Shown here in pieces: positions 9,844-19,384 of a DNA stretch of 64,000 nt. The notes beneath the pieces were generated by a model that was not told the DNA's origin, searched no databases, and saw nothing but the letters and a program-made list of their open reading frames with translations. Position 1 is the stretch's first letter, and each line of letters begins with the position of its first letter. This DNA comes from Flammeovirgaceae bacterium (lineage in GTDB: Bacteria; Bacteroidota; Bacteroidia; Cytophagales; Cyclobacteriaceae): NCBI GenBank assembly GCA_016709845.1, contig JADJMA010000009.1, forward strand, positions 1-64,000, given 5' to 3'. The position numbers and the translations under genes were made by a program.

Positions 9844-10462
9844 CGATCGTATTTCTTAAACATCATGGCTCCATAAATAATATGAAGTACACCAAAACCG
9901 ATCGCCCAAAAAATTAACCCATAACCCGGTAACGCTGTAGAGATGAGTCCCAAAATAATTTCTGTATAACCCAGATACCGGAATTCATCAAACAAGTTAG
10001 GACTTGCATTAACTAATGCCAGTCCATAGAAAATAAGGCAAGCGGGTGCAGCAATACCAAAGTGACCATAAAACAACAGGAATAAAATAAAGACTCCACC
10101 GGTTAATAGTGGTACAGACAAATTGATAAAAAGTTTTTTACTGGTTGAATTCCAAATATTGCCACCCAATTTTGTTGCCTTTCTCGCAGCTAAAGAATAA
10201 CCTGTAATTAAGGAAGCAAACAAAACGACAAACGCAATAACAAGTAACTTCATAATGATGGAAGTATCCTGTATAGATTCTTGTCTGAAATTCAATGGGA
10301 AAATCGGATACTGAACCAAAGCATAGGCTACCGCTGCTCCAATGAGTGCATAGCAACCGGCCAAAATTCCAGAAAGGCCGCTAAGCGATACAAACTTTAC
10401 AGACCGTTCCATCAACTCACGGATGGATTCAATGTCCCTTTGATAATCTGAATTTTTTCCAT
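9840..10462 (-). CDS. Multi-pass membrane protein of unknown function
   Basis: The open frame from 10415 encodes 191 residues with about six hydrophobic helices (LSGILAGCYALIGAAVAY, LLVIAFVVLFASLI, LLTGGVFILFLLFY and others). The reading before the frame start gives NSDYQRDIESIREL joined directly to MERSVKF. One extra A in the run after ATGGAA at 10462 would give the start MEKNSDYQRD, so the true start is probably 10462. I do not recognise a functional domain. It is the first gene of a set with the winged-helix regulator and creD, joined by a four-base overlap, so a role in envelope or stress physiology is possible but unproven. Confidence 0.65.
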
Positions 10463-10487
10463 TTTAAAAGTACTTTGTAATTCAAAG
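10463..10487. promoter_or_regulatory. Second copy of the palindromic operator candidate
   Basis: TTTAAAAGTACTTTGTAATT followed by CAAAG carries the same AAAGTACTTT palindrome as 9497-9522. It abuts the probable start codon of the membrane-protein gene, a position suited to repression. Confidence 0.6.
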
Positions 10488-10608
10488 TTAATCAACGGAT
10501 TCATATCACCAAGGGTTTTTGCGTATTCAAGATATTTTTGGGTTGATTCTGGATATTTCCGGCTCAATGCCTTAATATTGCACTCCCAAATCAGTTAGGA
10601 AACAAAAT

Positions 10609-10682
10609 TCTCCCTTAGCTCAGCTGGTTAGAGCATCTGACTGTTAATCAGAGGGTCCTTGGTTCAAGTCCAAGAGGGAGAG
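10609..10682 (+). tRNA. tRNA-Asn (GTT)
   Basis: The full cloverleaf is visible: acceptor TCTCCCT/AGGGAGA, D arm GCTC/GAGC, anticodon stem TCTGA/TCAGA with loop CTGTTAA (anticodon GTT), T arm CTTGG/CCAAG, and discriminator G. It is the only tRNA in the window without a truncated upstream copy. Confidence 0.95.
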
Positions 10683-10683
10683 C

Positions 10684-10713
10684 AAAAAAGCCGCCTTTAG
10701 CGGCTTTTTTTAT
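10684..10713 (+). terminator. Terminator after tRNA-Asn
   Basis: The hairpin AAGCCGC CTTTA GCGGCTT is followed by a run of T, directly downstream of the tRNA. Confidence 0.85.
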
Positions 10714-10806
10714 TATTATTCAAATTATTAAGGGTTTTTGCTCAATAAAAAAGTTACTCATCCGTCTGCATAAGGCAGCCCCATCTTTAATTCGAACCTC
10801 ATAGAA

Positions 10807-12280
10807 ATGTCAAAATCAAAAATTACCCTTCGCGAAGTTTTTAAGACTATTATCTGGCCCCGGAGAAAGCTTATTTCCATCGGCCTTATCCTTATTGTTA
10901 TCAGTCGGTTAGCCTCGTTGGTTATTCCATGGGCTACTAAATACATTATTGATGATGTGATGGGTAATAAGGATCTCTATATGTTGAAGGTAATCCTGGG
11001 GGTGATTCTATTATCGATCGTTGTGCAAGCAGTAACCTCTTGTACTTGTCCCGATGGCCGTGTTTGGCGTTATCTCTTTCAAAGCCTTTAGTTACATCCG
11101 CCCTGTATTTCGCGAACGCGGTCAATTGAATGCAGAAGTAACTGGTCGCCTGACGGAAACATTAAATGGCGTGCGTGTGATAAAAGGATTTAATGCAGAA
11201 GATCAGGAAATCAAAACGTTTGAAGTGGGTGTTGAGAAACTTTATTTGAACGTAAAGAAAAGTTTAACCTCCACCAGTTTACTCACCAGCTCAGCCACTT
11301 TTTTAATTGGGCTTGCTACGGTTGGCATTATGGGGTTGGGTGGCTATTATGTAATTAATGATAGCATGACCATGGGCGACTTAATTTCGTTCGTGTTGTT
11401 TCTTGGGTTTGTTACATTTCCCATTGTGCAGATGAGCAACATCGGTTCGCAATTGACGGAAGCCTTTGCCGGGCTTGATCGCACCGAAGAAATTATGAAT
11501 ACAGCCATTGAGGATGATGGCTCGATTCGAACAATTAAACTTGATGAGATTAAAGGCGATATTATTTTCAATGATGTATCGTTCGCGTATGAAGAAGGCA
11601 AACCTGTTTTAAAGAATATAAACTTTACCGCACCAGTGGGTTCAGTTACTGCCTTGGTGGGTACTTCGGGATCGGGCAAAACAACTATTGCAGGATTAGC
11701 TGCCACATTTTTAAATCCTGATAGTGGAACAATTACGGTGGATGGCGTTGATCTCACTAAAGTATCACTCAACAGTTATCGTAGTCAGTTAGGGGTTGTA
11801 CTTCAAGATGATTTTCTTTTTGAAGGTACCATTCGTGAAAATATTTTATTTCCCAGACCCCATGCAACGGAAGAGGAATTAATTAATGCTGTTAAAGGTG
11901 CATTCGTTCAAGAGTTTACCGATCGGTTTGAAAAAGGATTGGACACGGTAATTGGTGAACGAGGCGTTAAACTTTCGGGCGGGCAGCGTCAACGTATTGC
12001 TATTGCACGGGCTATTTTAGCTAATCCACGTATTCTTATTTTAGATGAAGCCACGTCAAACTTGGATACCGAAAGCGAAAGTTATATTCAAGAAAGCTTA
12101 AGGAGTCTGATGAGCGGCCGAACTACTTTTGTAATTGCCCACCGACTCAGCACAATCCGCCAGGCCAACCAAATATTGGTTATTGAAAATGGTGAAATTG
12201 AAGAGCGCGGAAAGCACGATGAGTTGATTGAAAAGAAAGGTCGCTACTTCCAGCTTTATACATACCAGGCAAGAATTTAA
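10807..12280 (+). CDS. ABC exporter (fused permease and ATPase) with internal deletion
   Basis: This has the layout of a homodimeric ABC exporter with an N-terminal membrane domain and a C-terminal ATPase. The ATPase is complete: Walker A GTSGSGKT, Q-loop VVLQDDF, signature LSGGQRQR, Walker B ILILDEATS, and switch histidine in IAHRLS. In the membrane domain the frame changes near 11045, where LLSIVVQAVTS jumps directly to LVPMAVFGVISF. Family members have about 80 more residues there, covering helices 3-4 and a cytoplasmic loop. The gene is thus about 490 rather than 580 codons, and the loss is about 240 bp plus a frame change. As given it could not form a normal transporter. It may be a real deletion or an assembly error. 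The substrate is unknown. Confidence 0.85.
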
Positions 12281-12285
12281 TTCTT

Positions 12286-12337
12286 AGACGTCTAACTACC
12301 AGAGGTGTCTGACACCTTAAAGGTGTCTTGACGCCTA
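12286..12337. repeat. Nested palindromes after the ABC exporter
   Basis: TAGACGTCTA (12286-12295) is followed by AGGTGTCTGACACCT and the overlapping ACACCTTAAAGGTGT. This makes two alternative hairpins, then TCTTGACGCCT. The sequence looks like a dispersed palindromic repeat and may also act as a terminator. The rest of 12338-12500 shows no gene. Confidence 0.55.
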
Positions 12338-12500
12338 CAATACAATCAATATCAAGACTTTATGTCATTATGTTGATTCATTTTTTACTCATAGTAAGAC
12401 ATACTGTCTTGTTTTCAGGGATAAAAACCCATCGGCATACTTTTCACTAGGTATACTGTAGATTTTAAAACTACATGTTTAACCTTAAAAAAATAACATT

Positions 12501-12929
12501 ATGAGTATCGTTCGTTATAACCCAAATGATTTTGTACCAACTCCATTTAGTGCTTTGGTCGATCGCTTTTTTAATGATTCTATCACCCGCTCAGGCGGAA
12601 GCCGCTTTGTTCCTAAAGTGGATATCGTAGAAACTCCGGAGGCTTATGAGGTGCATTTAGCTGCTCCCGGCTTAAGCAAAGAAGATTTCAATATTGAAGT
12701 AAATGATAATTATCTGACTGTAAGTGGTGAGCGCAAGTTCTCCAACGAAAAGAAAGACAAAAATTATCATTCTATTGAAACTCATTACGGTTCATTCAGC
12801 AGGTCGTTTACCCTGCCCGAAAACACCGATGCTTCAAAAATTAATGCGAAGTACAACAATGGCATTTTGGAATTAAGCATTCCAAAAGATGAAAAGAAAG
12901 TGCTGAAACAAAGTATTAAGGTGAGTTAA
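12501..12929 (+). CDS. Small heat-shock protein, Hsp20 family
   Basis: This 142-residue protein has an alpha-crystallin domain from about residue 35 (PKVDIVETPEAYEVHLAAPG, LTVSGERKF) to the GILELSIPK motif near the end, and a C-terminal tail with a basic IKVS end. These ATP-independent chaperones form oligomers that hold unfolding proteins in the cytoplasm. The length is standard and the frame is intact. A hairpin terminator follows at 12954. No heat-shock operator is recognisable. Confidence 0.93.
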   Translation: MSIVRYNPNDFVPTPFSALVDRFFNDSITRSGGSRFVPKVDIVETPEAYEVHLAAPGLSKEDFNIEVNDNYLTVSGERKFSNEKKDKNYHSIETHYGSFSRSFTLPENTDASKINAKYNNGILELSIPKDEKKVLKQSIKVS

Positions 12930-12953
12930 TATAAATTGGGTTAGTTTTTTTTA

Positions 12954-12988
12954 AAATGCCCTTCCGAAAATGGAAGGGCATTTTTTTT
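12954..12988 (+). terminator. Intrinsic terminator after hsp20
   Basis: AAATGCCCTTCC GAAAAT GGAAGGGCATT is followed by a T run, a strong symmetric hairpin. Confidence 0.88.
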
Positions 12989-13066
12989 ATTCTGACTACA
13001 CAAATATTTATCCTTTTCGCTTAACCAATTAAGGTATATGCTGTACCTTACCTGAAAGAGACGGTT

Positions 13067-14496
13067 ATGAAGCGTTCGTTGTTGATTCTGTTGGTGATTT
13101 GCTCATCTTTTATTGGGGCCATAGTTGGCTCCATCCTTACTCTTCGGTATTACGATGCCGGTCCTGTGTACAATTCCATTGAAGAAAGACAGAACCTGCG
13201 GCTCACAAATTTTTCGAATGATTCGGTAAGTCGCATTCAACCACCGATAAATTTTGAGGCGGCAGCGCGCCAGGTTACCCCGGCCGTAGTGCACATCAGC
13301 ACGATTTATGGAGGCGGAAGATTTAGCATTAATGCATTAGATAGCTATTTGAACCCTCACGCACAATCCTCGGGTTCTGGTGTAATTATTTCTGATGATG
13401 GATACATCGTAACCAATCATCACGTTATTGAAGATGCCAACTCCATAGAAGTTGTGTTGAATAACAACCAACGATTCTTTGCAAAATTGGTTGGGCAGGA
13501 TCCAAGCACGGACTTAGCGCTCTTAAAAATTAAAGCAAGAAATCTTCCATTTGTAAAATATGGAGACTCTGATAGAATAATTACAGGCGAGTGGGTATTG
13601 GCCATAGGCAACCCGTTTGATCTTAACTCTACGGTAACCGCGGGCATTGTCAGTGCTAAGGCACGAAACATCCGCATTCTTTCCGATAAAAATAATTTGC
13701 AGGTAGAATCCTTTATTCAAACTGATGCCGCAGTGAATCCCGGAAACAGTGGTGGCGCGCTGGTAAATCTTAAAGGTGAATTGATTGGAATTAATTCCGC
13801 CATTGCAACAGCTACAGGTGGCTATAGTGGTTACTCGTTTGCTATACCGGTAAGTTTGGTTAAAAAGATTATGGACGATTTGTTGGAGTACGGCCAGGTA
13901 CAGCGCGGCTTGTTGGGTGTGCAGATTACCGATGTTACAGCCGACTTGGCTGACGACAGAAATCTATCGGTGATGCAAGGAGTATTTATAAGTCATGTAA
14001 ACAAAGGCAGTGCCGCAGAGCGGTCAGGTTTGGAAATGGGGGATGTAATCACCGCCATAGATAATCATCCCGTTAACGGAACGTCTGAATTGCAAGAATG
14101 GGTGGCTCGCAAAAGACCCGGGCAAACTATTAGAGTTCGGTTTTTAAGAAATGGAGAATCCGGTGAAGTGGAATCTACCTTACGCAACTTTCAAGGTACA
14201 GATGAAGTAAAAAGAAATCAATCTCGTACGAAATAGAAGGCGCTCAATTGGATGAGGTGCCCTACTCAAAACTCAATGAACTTAATCTGGATGGCGGGGT
14301 GTTAATTAAAAAAGTTTCGTTTGGGAAATGGAAAAAGGCAGGTGTAAAAGAAAACTTTATTATTACCCATGTAGATAAAGTAGCTATTGACAACGTGGGT
14401 GATCTTAATCGCGCCATGGAAATGAAAAAAGGCGGAGTGTTAATTGAAGGCGTAACACTTACTGGAGAAAAGCAAACCATTGGGATGGACTGGTGA
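13067..14496 (+). CDS. DegP/HtrA-type periplasmic serine protease with two PDZ domains, one frameshift
   Basis: The N-terminal signal anchor (LLILLVICSSFIGAIVGSIL) is followed by a trypsin-like domain with catalytic H119 (NHHVIED), D149 (STDLALL) and S228 (GNSGGAL), then a first PDZ domain (RGLLGVQI, GSAAERSGLEMGDVI). The frame stops at 14236. The sequence EISYEIEGAQLDEVPYSKL is readable across the break, and the second PDZ domain continues to 14496 (VLIKKVSFGKWKKAGVKENF). A one-base indel near 14210-14220 explains the break, so the mended protein is about 476 residues. These enzymes degrade or refold damaged envelope proteins in the periplasm. Confidence 0.9.
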
Positions 14497-14644
14497 ATTA
14501 AATTGACAGCGTATAATTGACAATCCGTAAATAAAATTATCCCTCCCATTCAATAATTAACAATCTGCCAATAACAATTGCATTGGTAAATTGACCTTAC
14601 CAAAACATTCGGTAACTTTGCACCCTACCAGAAATTAGTAAAGC

Positions 14645-16186
14645 ATGAATAACTTCGGCATAGCAGAATCACTTTCCAAGCTTGGAATAAAAAAATCAAA
14701 TATAGGAACCTCCACAGGTCAGCATTGGCTAAAAACCAAAGCAGGATCAATCGAGTCCGTCTCTCCTGTTGATGGAAAAGTTATAGGTAAGATTCAACTT
14801 ACAGATGATGCCGCCTTTGACAAAGTTGTAAAGCAAGCACATTCGGCATTTCTTGAGTGGCGAATGGTGCCCGCGCCAAAACGCGGTGAGGTGGTACGGC
14901 AAGTAGGTTTAGCTTTGCGCAAATACAAAGAACCATTGGGAAAATTGGTTTCCTACGAGATGGGCAAATCCTACCAGGAAGGATTGGGCGAAGTGCAGGA
15001 GATGATTGACATTTGCGATTTTGCTGTGGGCCTTTCAAGACAATTGCACGGACTTACTATGCACTCCGAACGTCCCAACCACAGAATGTATGAGCAGTAT
15101 CATCCATTAGGAGTTGTTGGTATTATCTCTGCTTTTAACTTTCCAGTTGCCGTATGGGCCTGGAATGCGATGCTTGCCTGGGTGTGTGGTGATGTGTGCA
15201 TCTGGAAACCTTCTGAGAAAACTCCCTTGTGCAGTGTTGCCTGTCAAAATATAGTTAATGAAGTGTTTAAGAAAAACCGGATACCCGAAGGAGTTTCCTG
15301 CATCGTCAATGGCGATTATAAAATCGGTCAGCGTTTAGCAGCCAACGAAAATATTTCACTTGTTTCGGCAACCGGAAGTGTACGCATGGGCAAAGCGGTT
15401 GGTAAAACCGTAGCCGAGCGTTTAGGACGAGCTTTGCTTGAATTAGGCGGTAACAACGCGATCATCATTTCAGAACATGCCAATCTTGAAATGTCAATTC
15501 GAGGCGCCTTGTTTGGAGCAGTGGGTACAGCTGGCCAACGGTGTACTTCTACGCGTAGATTGAATATCCACGAAAGTGTCTACAACGAAGTAAAAGAAAA
15601 ACTTAAAAAAGCATATAGTCAACTAAGTATCGGGAATCCATTAGACGAAGCGAATCACGTTGGGCCGCTAATTGATACATTGGCTGTAAAATCCTACCGA
15701 AGTGCCTTGCAAAAAGTAAAAGCGGAAGGCGGATCGTTACTTGTTGCCGGTGGGGTTTTAAAAGGTAAGGGGTATGAGTCGGGATGTTATGTAAAGCCAG
15801 CGATAGCCGAAGTAAAAAATCATTTCGAAATTGTTCAACACGAGACTTTCGCACCCATTTTATATTTGATTAAGTACAAAACTTTAGAAGAGGCCATCGC
15901 ATACCAAAATGGTGTGAAGCAAGGTTTATCCTCTGCATTGATGACCACCCAAATGAATGAGATGGAGAAATTCCTTTCGCAGAGCGGATCTGACTGTGGC
16001 ATTGCTAATGTTAACATCGGTACCTCGGGAGCCGAAATTGGTGGAGCCTTTGGTGGAGAGAAAGAAACTGGAGGTGGCCGCGAGTCGGGCTCGGATGCCT
16101 GGAAAGTCTATATGCGCAGGCAAACCAACACCATCAACTATGGTGACAGCTTACCGTTGGCACAAGGAATAAAGTTTGAATTATAA
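14645..16186 (+). CDS. ALDH7-family aldehyde dehydrogenase (probable alpha-aminoadipate semialdehyde dehydrogenase)
   Basis: This intact 513-residue aldehyde dehydrogenase has catalytic C300 (GQRCTS) and general base E266 in LELGGNN. The GGNNAI segment, GTAGQRCTSTRRL and the C-terminal GGEKETGGGRESGSDAWK are typical of the ALDH7 (antiquitin) group. Members oxidise alpha-aminoadipate semialdehyde or piperideine-6-carboxylate in lysine breakdown. It stands alone downstream of the protease gene, with AT-rich leader sequence and a start at 14645. Other aldehydes remain possible as substrates. Confidence 0.88.
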   Translation: MNNFGIAESLSKLGIKKSNIGTSTGQHWLKTKAGSIESVSPVDGKVIGKIQLTDDAAFDKVVKQAHSAFLEWRMVPAPKRGEVVRQVGLALRKYKEPLGKLVSYEMGKSYQEGLGEVQEMIDICDFAVGLSRQLHGLTMHSERPNHRMYEQYHPLGVVGIISAFNFPVAVWAWNAMLAWVCGDVCIWKPSEKTPLCSVACQNIVNEVFKKNRIPEGVSCIVNGDYKIGQRLAANENISLVSATGSVRMGKAVGKTVAERLGRALLELGGNNAIIISEHANLEMSIRGALFGAVGTAGQRCTSTRRLNIHESVYNEVKEKLKKAYSQLSIGNPLDEANHVGPLIDTLAVKSYRSALQKVKAEGGSLLVAGGVLKGKGYESGCYVKPAIAEVKNHFEIVQHETFAPILYLIKYKTLEEAIAYQNGVKQGLSSALMTTQMNEMEKFLSQSGSDCGIANVNIGTSGAEIGGAFGGEKETGGGRESGSDAWKVYMRRQTNTINYGDSLPLAQGIKFEL

Positions 16187-16248
16187 ACCGGCTTGCAAAA
16201 GCGGGGTGTTAAAGCTACTTTTAGTATTCCCGTTTTTTTTAACCTACT

Positions 16249-16656
16249 ATGTCTGAACCCAAATACCGTACAGTAATGCTCATTGACGACAATGAGATAG
16301 ACAATCTGATTAATCAAAAAATGATTGAGGCGGCCGCGCTAACCAAGCATATATACACATGCACGGGTGCAAAAAGTGCCATTGAGTTTTTAAGGAATAT
16401 AGAAAAAATTGAAGTGGCCGATCAGGTCTTGCCTGATCTAATCTTTCTGGATATCGACATGCCCCTGATGGATGGGTTTCAGTTTCTCGATGAGTTTGAA
16501 AAATTCGGAAATTTAGTAAAGAAGAAGTGTAAGATTATTATGCTCACTTCCTCCATTAATCCTCAGGATTTTAATAAAGCCAAAAAATATCTGAACGTAA
16601 AACTTTATTTGAATAAGCCTCTTTCGCACGAAAGCATTATGAATCTTTCAGTTTAG
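16249..16656 (+). CDS. Single-domain response regulator (CheY-like)
   Basis: This 135-residue receiver domain has the acidic pair D13-D14 (LIDDNEID), phosphoacceptor D68 (IFLDIDMPLMDGF), and the conserved Thr/Ser and Lys in MLTSSINP and LNKPLS. There is no output domain, so it must act through protein contacts, as is common for Bacteroidetes receiver-only proteins. No kinase gene is adjacent. The stop overlaps the end of the convergent gene at 16653. Confidence 0.9.
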   Translation: MSEPKYRTVMLIDDNEIDNLINQKMIEAAALTKHIYTCTGAKSAIEFLRNIEKIEVADQVLPDLIFLDIDMPLMDGFQFLDEFEKFGNLVKKKCKIIMLTSSINPQDFNKAKKYLNVKLYLNKPLSHESIMNLSV

Positions 16657-18116
16657 TTCATGCCAGGTGCATCAATTGCAGTAAGGTTTTCAATAAACTG
16701 TTCATCCATACGCACAAAACAAGTAGGTGCAAAATAGGCAACCTCGATAGCCTTGAATTTAGGTATTACCGCAGCAATCTTCTTTCCTTTTTCTTTCTTC
16801 GCTTCGCTGGTAGCTATTTTCAGGATCTTCAAAAAGAGCATAACGTTTTCACACTCATCCTTGCCAAACAATCTGATCTGGCGCTGAATGCTACTGGTTA
16901 GCTGATTAAATAACTCAAAATCCTTCAGCATGCAATATTGCAAGGCCAATATCGCTTTCACCTCCATTTGTACAAACGGATATTTCTTCAAACTCACCTC
17001 ATTCAATAAATGATTGATAAGTTTGGCTGCTTCTTCAAACTTTCCCTGATAGTAACAACCGAGTGCGCGGTAGATAATAAAAATGGTATGCCTGGGAACA
17101 TCCTGAATATCCGCTTCTATATCTTCGAAAAGGCTTTCATTCTCAGCATAAATTTCCTTTTCTGTTTCAAGTCGTAAATGACGATCTAGTTTGGCAATTA
17201 AAAATCGAGCTGAAAATGTGTAAAAGGAATAATTAACAAGTAGGTTGGCAGCCGCATCATTCACTTCTTCAAAATGTTTTTCTACCTGACGAAAAACTTT
17301 GTAGTGGTTATAGTACTCCAACTTTAAGTATTCAAAAATCAGATTCAGATGGTAATACAACGGGTCCAGGTTGTAGGTATCAAATATCTTTTGAACATGT
17401 GTAAAAATATCTTCAATCGATTCTCCATCCGCATGCAGATTATCATCCGGTTCTACAAATAAACGGTGAAACACCAACATGCAGCTTTGATAAACATAAA
17501 GCCGATGCGACTCATAGATTCGGGCCACGTTCTGCATCTCCTTCATGAGCAAGGAAAGACCTAACTTCTCAGTATCATCATTAGACAGGTAAAAATTGCC
17601 ATACTTTTTGAAGTACTCCGTCATTAAATCCTCCGCTTTATCTACCGCCAGCATGTAGGCGATATGGCGATTATATAATTGTGAATATTGAAAATGATCG
17701 GGCGAATTAATGTGAATTTTCTTCAGTGACTTGTAAACAATGGTCAGTTCATTGGCCAAATCATAGTCCAGTAGTTCCTTTTCCAGCTTCTTTAAGGTAG
17801 CAATGGTAATCGTGCGTTTTTTGGTAAACAATACCTCATTCAGGTTCGCCACTTTACGTAAAATATCCGTACGAGGACTTTCCATCTGCTGCAATAGGTG
17901 CTCTTCAATCTTTTGATTTAGGCGCGAACGAAGCGTATAGTAGGCGTTTGCATTAACCTCCAACTCCACCATAATCTTGCTATCAGAAAGTTGACGCTCC
18001 CGCAGTGCTTTTAGCAGATGGGCCGACTTTTCTGCATTACTTTCGATTAGGGAATCGTAAATAGACTTGTAATCAGCCTCTGAAAGTTGTTTAACAATAT
18101 TTTTAAGTTTGGCCAT
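16653..18116 (-). CDS. Conserved alpha-helical protein of unknown function
   Basis: This 487-residue protein has no signal peptide or membrane helix. It is predicted to be almost entirely helical, with repeated pairs of about 35-40 residues that resemble TPR-like solenoids (for example RYIYRALGCYYQGKFEEA-like spacing near residues 355-375). The N-terminal part (MAKLKNIVKQLSEADYKSIY) is charged. I do not recognise a catalytic motif. It is convergent with the receiver gene and stands alone. A scaffold or regulatory role is possible but unproven. Confidence 0.75.
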   Translation of the reverse strand: MAKLKNIVKQLSEADYKSIYDSLIESNAEKSAHLLKALRERQLSDSKIMVELEVNANAYYTLRSRLNQKIEEHLLQQMESPRTDILRKVANLNEVLFTKKRTITIATLKKLEKELLDYDLANELTIVYKSLKKIHINSPDHFQYSQLYNRHIAYMLAVDKAEDLMTEYFKKYGNFYLSNDDTEKLGLSLLMKEMQNVARIYESHRLYVYQSCMLVFHRLFVEPDDNLHADGESIEDIFTHVQKIFDTYNLDPLYYHLNLIFEYLKLEYYNHYKVFRQVEKHFEEVNDAAANLLVNYSFYTFSARFLIAKLDRHLRLETEKEIYAENESLFEDIEADIQDVPRHTIFIIYRALGCYYQGKFEEAAKLINHLLNEVSLKKYPFVQMEVKAILALQYCMLKDFELFNQLTSSIQRQIRLFGKDECENVMLFLKILKIATSEAKKEKGKKIAAVIPKFKAIEVAYFAPTCFVRMDEQFIENLTAIDAPGMN

Positions 18117-18391
18117 TCAAGCAGGGTAATTAGACCGCAAAAGATACAAATTTAACTACTTGATGCAATGGACAATGATTTTGCAAATTCTGATTTTATT
18201 GCCTTTCCGTAGAGTAATCCCTCACAGCTCGACAAAACCTTAATAGGCAAAAATCGGAGTGGCAGACGTAACGACTGGAAAAAATAATCTGGTTAACGAT
18301 ACCCGGAGATACACGGCAAAATTACTCCGCTAACTACTTAAACCCTGCCAGGCGGCATGAACACATAATTTGCAGTAAACTAAAAATGAAA

Positions 18392-18399
18392 TATATTTG
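18392..18399 (+). promoter_or_regulatory. Putative promoter -7 box for the tRNA-Ala locus
   Basis: TATATTTG matches TAnnTTTG exactly. It lies 20 bases before the truncated tRNA copy and 118 bases before the more complete tRNA. The interval 18117-18391 otherwise shows no gene. Confidence 0.55.
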
Positions 18400-18418
18400 C
18401 GCTCTCTTAAAAGAAAGA

Positions 18419-18462
18419 GGGGGATTAGCTCTCCCGATATCCCGCTTGGTAGCAGGAGGAGG
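18419..18462 (+). repeat. Partial 5' copy of tRNA-Ala with hairpin insertion
   Basis: GGGGGATTAGCTC equals the expected first 13 bases of the tRNA-Ala downstream. It is interrupted at the D loop by TCCCGATATCCCGCTTGG and TAGCAGGAGGAGG, which form an imperfect hairpin. Some 54 bases later the tRNA begins again. Confidence 0.6.
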
Positions 18463-18516
18463 TAAGGCGATTCTGTGAAACACGAACCTTTTCCCAGGTT
18501 AGTTAAACAAGTAAGG

Positions 18517-18586
18517 GGGGGATTAGCCCTGCTGGCTAGAGCGCTTCCATGGATGGAAGAGGTCATCGGTGACCCGATATTCTCCA
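18517..18586 (+). tRNA. tRNA-Ala (GGC), damaged copy
   Basis: The acceptor GGGGGAT pairs with ATTCTCC (two G-U pairs), the D arm and CGCTTCC/GGAAGAG anticodon stem are present, and the discriminator is A. The body matches Bacteroidetes tRNA-Ala(GGC). However, the anticodon loop reads ATGGAT where ATGGCAT is expected, and the T loop (GGTGACCCGAT) lacks bases. The gene is about four bases short. It is either a pseudo-tRNA or carries sequence errors. Confidence 0.6.
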
Positions 18587-18590
18587 CAAA

Positions 18591-18622
18591 AAAATCTCAT
18601 AGTTACTATGAGATTTTTTTAT
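18591..18622. terminator. Bidirectional terminator
   Basis: AAATCTCATAG TT ACTATGAGATTT followed by T residues forms a perfect hairpin between the tRNA-Ala and the convergent response-regulator gene. Confidence 0.8.
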
Positions 18623-18652
18623 TTCTGATGCCTTCGTTTATATAAATCAAAG

Positions 18653-19384
18653 CTATTGGATGTGTTTCTTGTCAATAAGTTCCTTGAATGCTTTGCGGTA
18701 GGTGTCGCCAATGGGTATTGAAACGGAACCAATCATTACTTCATTCTTCTGGATAACATCAATTGCTGCAAGGGCCACAATAAATGAATTATGAATCCGG
18801 ATAAATTGATCCGCGGGCAATTGCTCCTCCAACGCTTTCATCCTTTGCAAGGTTGTGATTTTCTGATCTTGAGTATGAATGGTGACATAATCTTTCAACC
18901 CTTCCACATACCTAATTTCATTTAACCAGACCTTCACCAGTTTGGTACCATCTTTTACAAAAACAAAAGGCGTGGTTGGTTCCTTCTGTGGAGGTGCTGG
19001 CGCATGGGTAACTACAGGAGTTTCACTTTCCAACCGTTGCATAATCTTATCTACACACTTCAGGAAGCGTTCAAACGTAATGGGCTTTAGCAGGTAATCG
19101 GCAACATCTAGTTCATACCCTTCAAGCGCATATTCGGAGTACGCGGTAGTGAGTACAACCAGCGGGCGATTCTTTAATACTTTTAATAAGGTAATTCCGG
19201 TAATCTCCGGCATTTGCACATCCAAAAAAAGGATATCCACTGATAATACCCGAAGTGCCTGAAGGGCTTCCAGGGGATTTGAAAATGCTTGAAGTAAATT
19301 CAACGCAGGAACTTTACTAACGTAATCGGTTAAAAGATTACGCGCCAGCGGTTCGTCTTCAATTATAACACAGTTTAGTTTCAA
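18653..19384 (-). CDS. LytTR-family response regulator
   Basis: This 243-residue protein has a receiver domain with E9-D10 and phosphoacceptor D55 (ILFLDVQMPE), a proline-rich linker (THAPAPPQKEP), and a LytTR DNA-binding domain (FVFVKDGTKLVKVWLNEIRY, FIRIHNSFIV). It is the partner of the kinase encoded immediately upstream (ATGA overlap, 19381-19384). LytTR regulators bind direct repeats near promoters and often control envelope or surface functions. The target genes are not evident, though the receptor at 20662 is the next gene upstream. Confidence 0.93.
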   Translation of the reverse strand: MKLNCVIIEDEPLARNLLTDYVSKVPALNLLQAFSNPLEALQALRVLSVDILFLDVQMPEITGITLLKVLKNRPLVVLTTAYSEYALEGYELDVADYLLKPITFERFLKCVDKIMQRLESETPVVTHAPAPPQKEPTTPFVFVKDGTKLVKVWLNEIRYVEGLKDYVTIHTQDQKITTLQRMKALEEQLPADQFIRIHNSFIVALAAIDVIQKNEVMIGSVSIPIGDTYRKAFKELIDKKHIQ

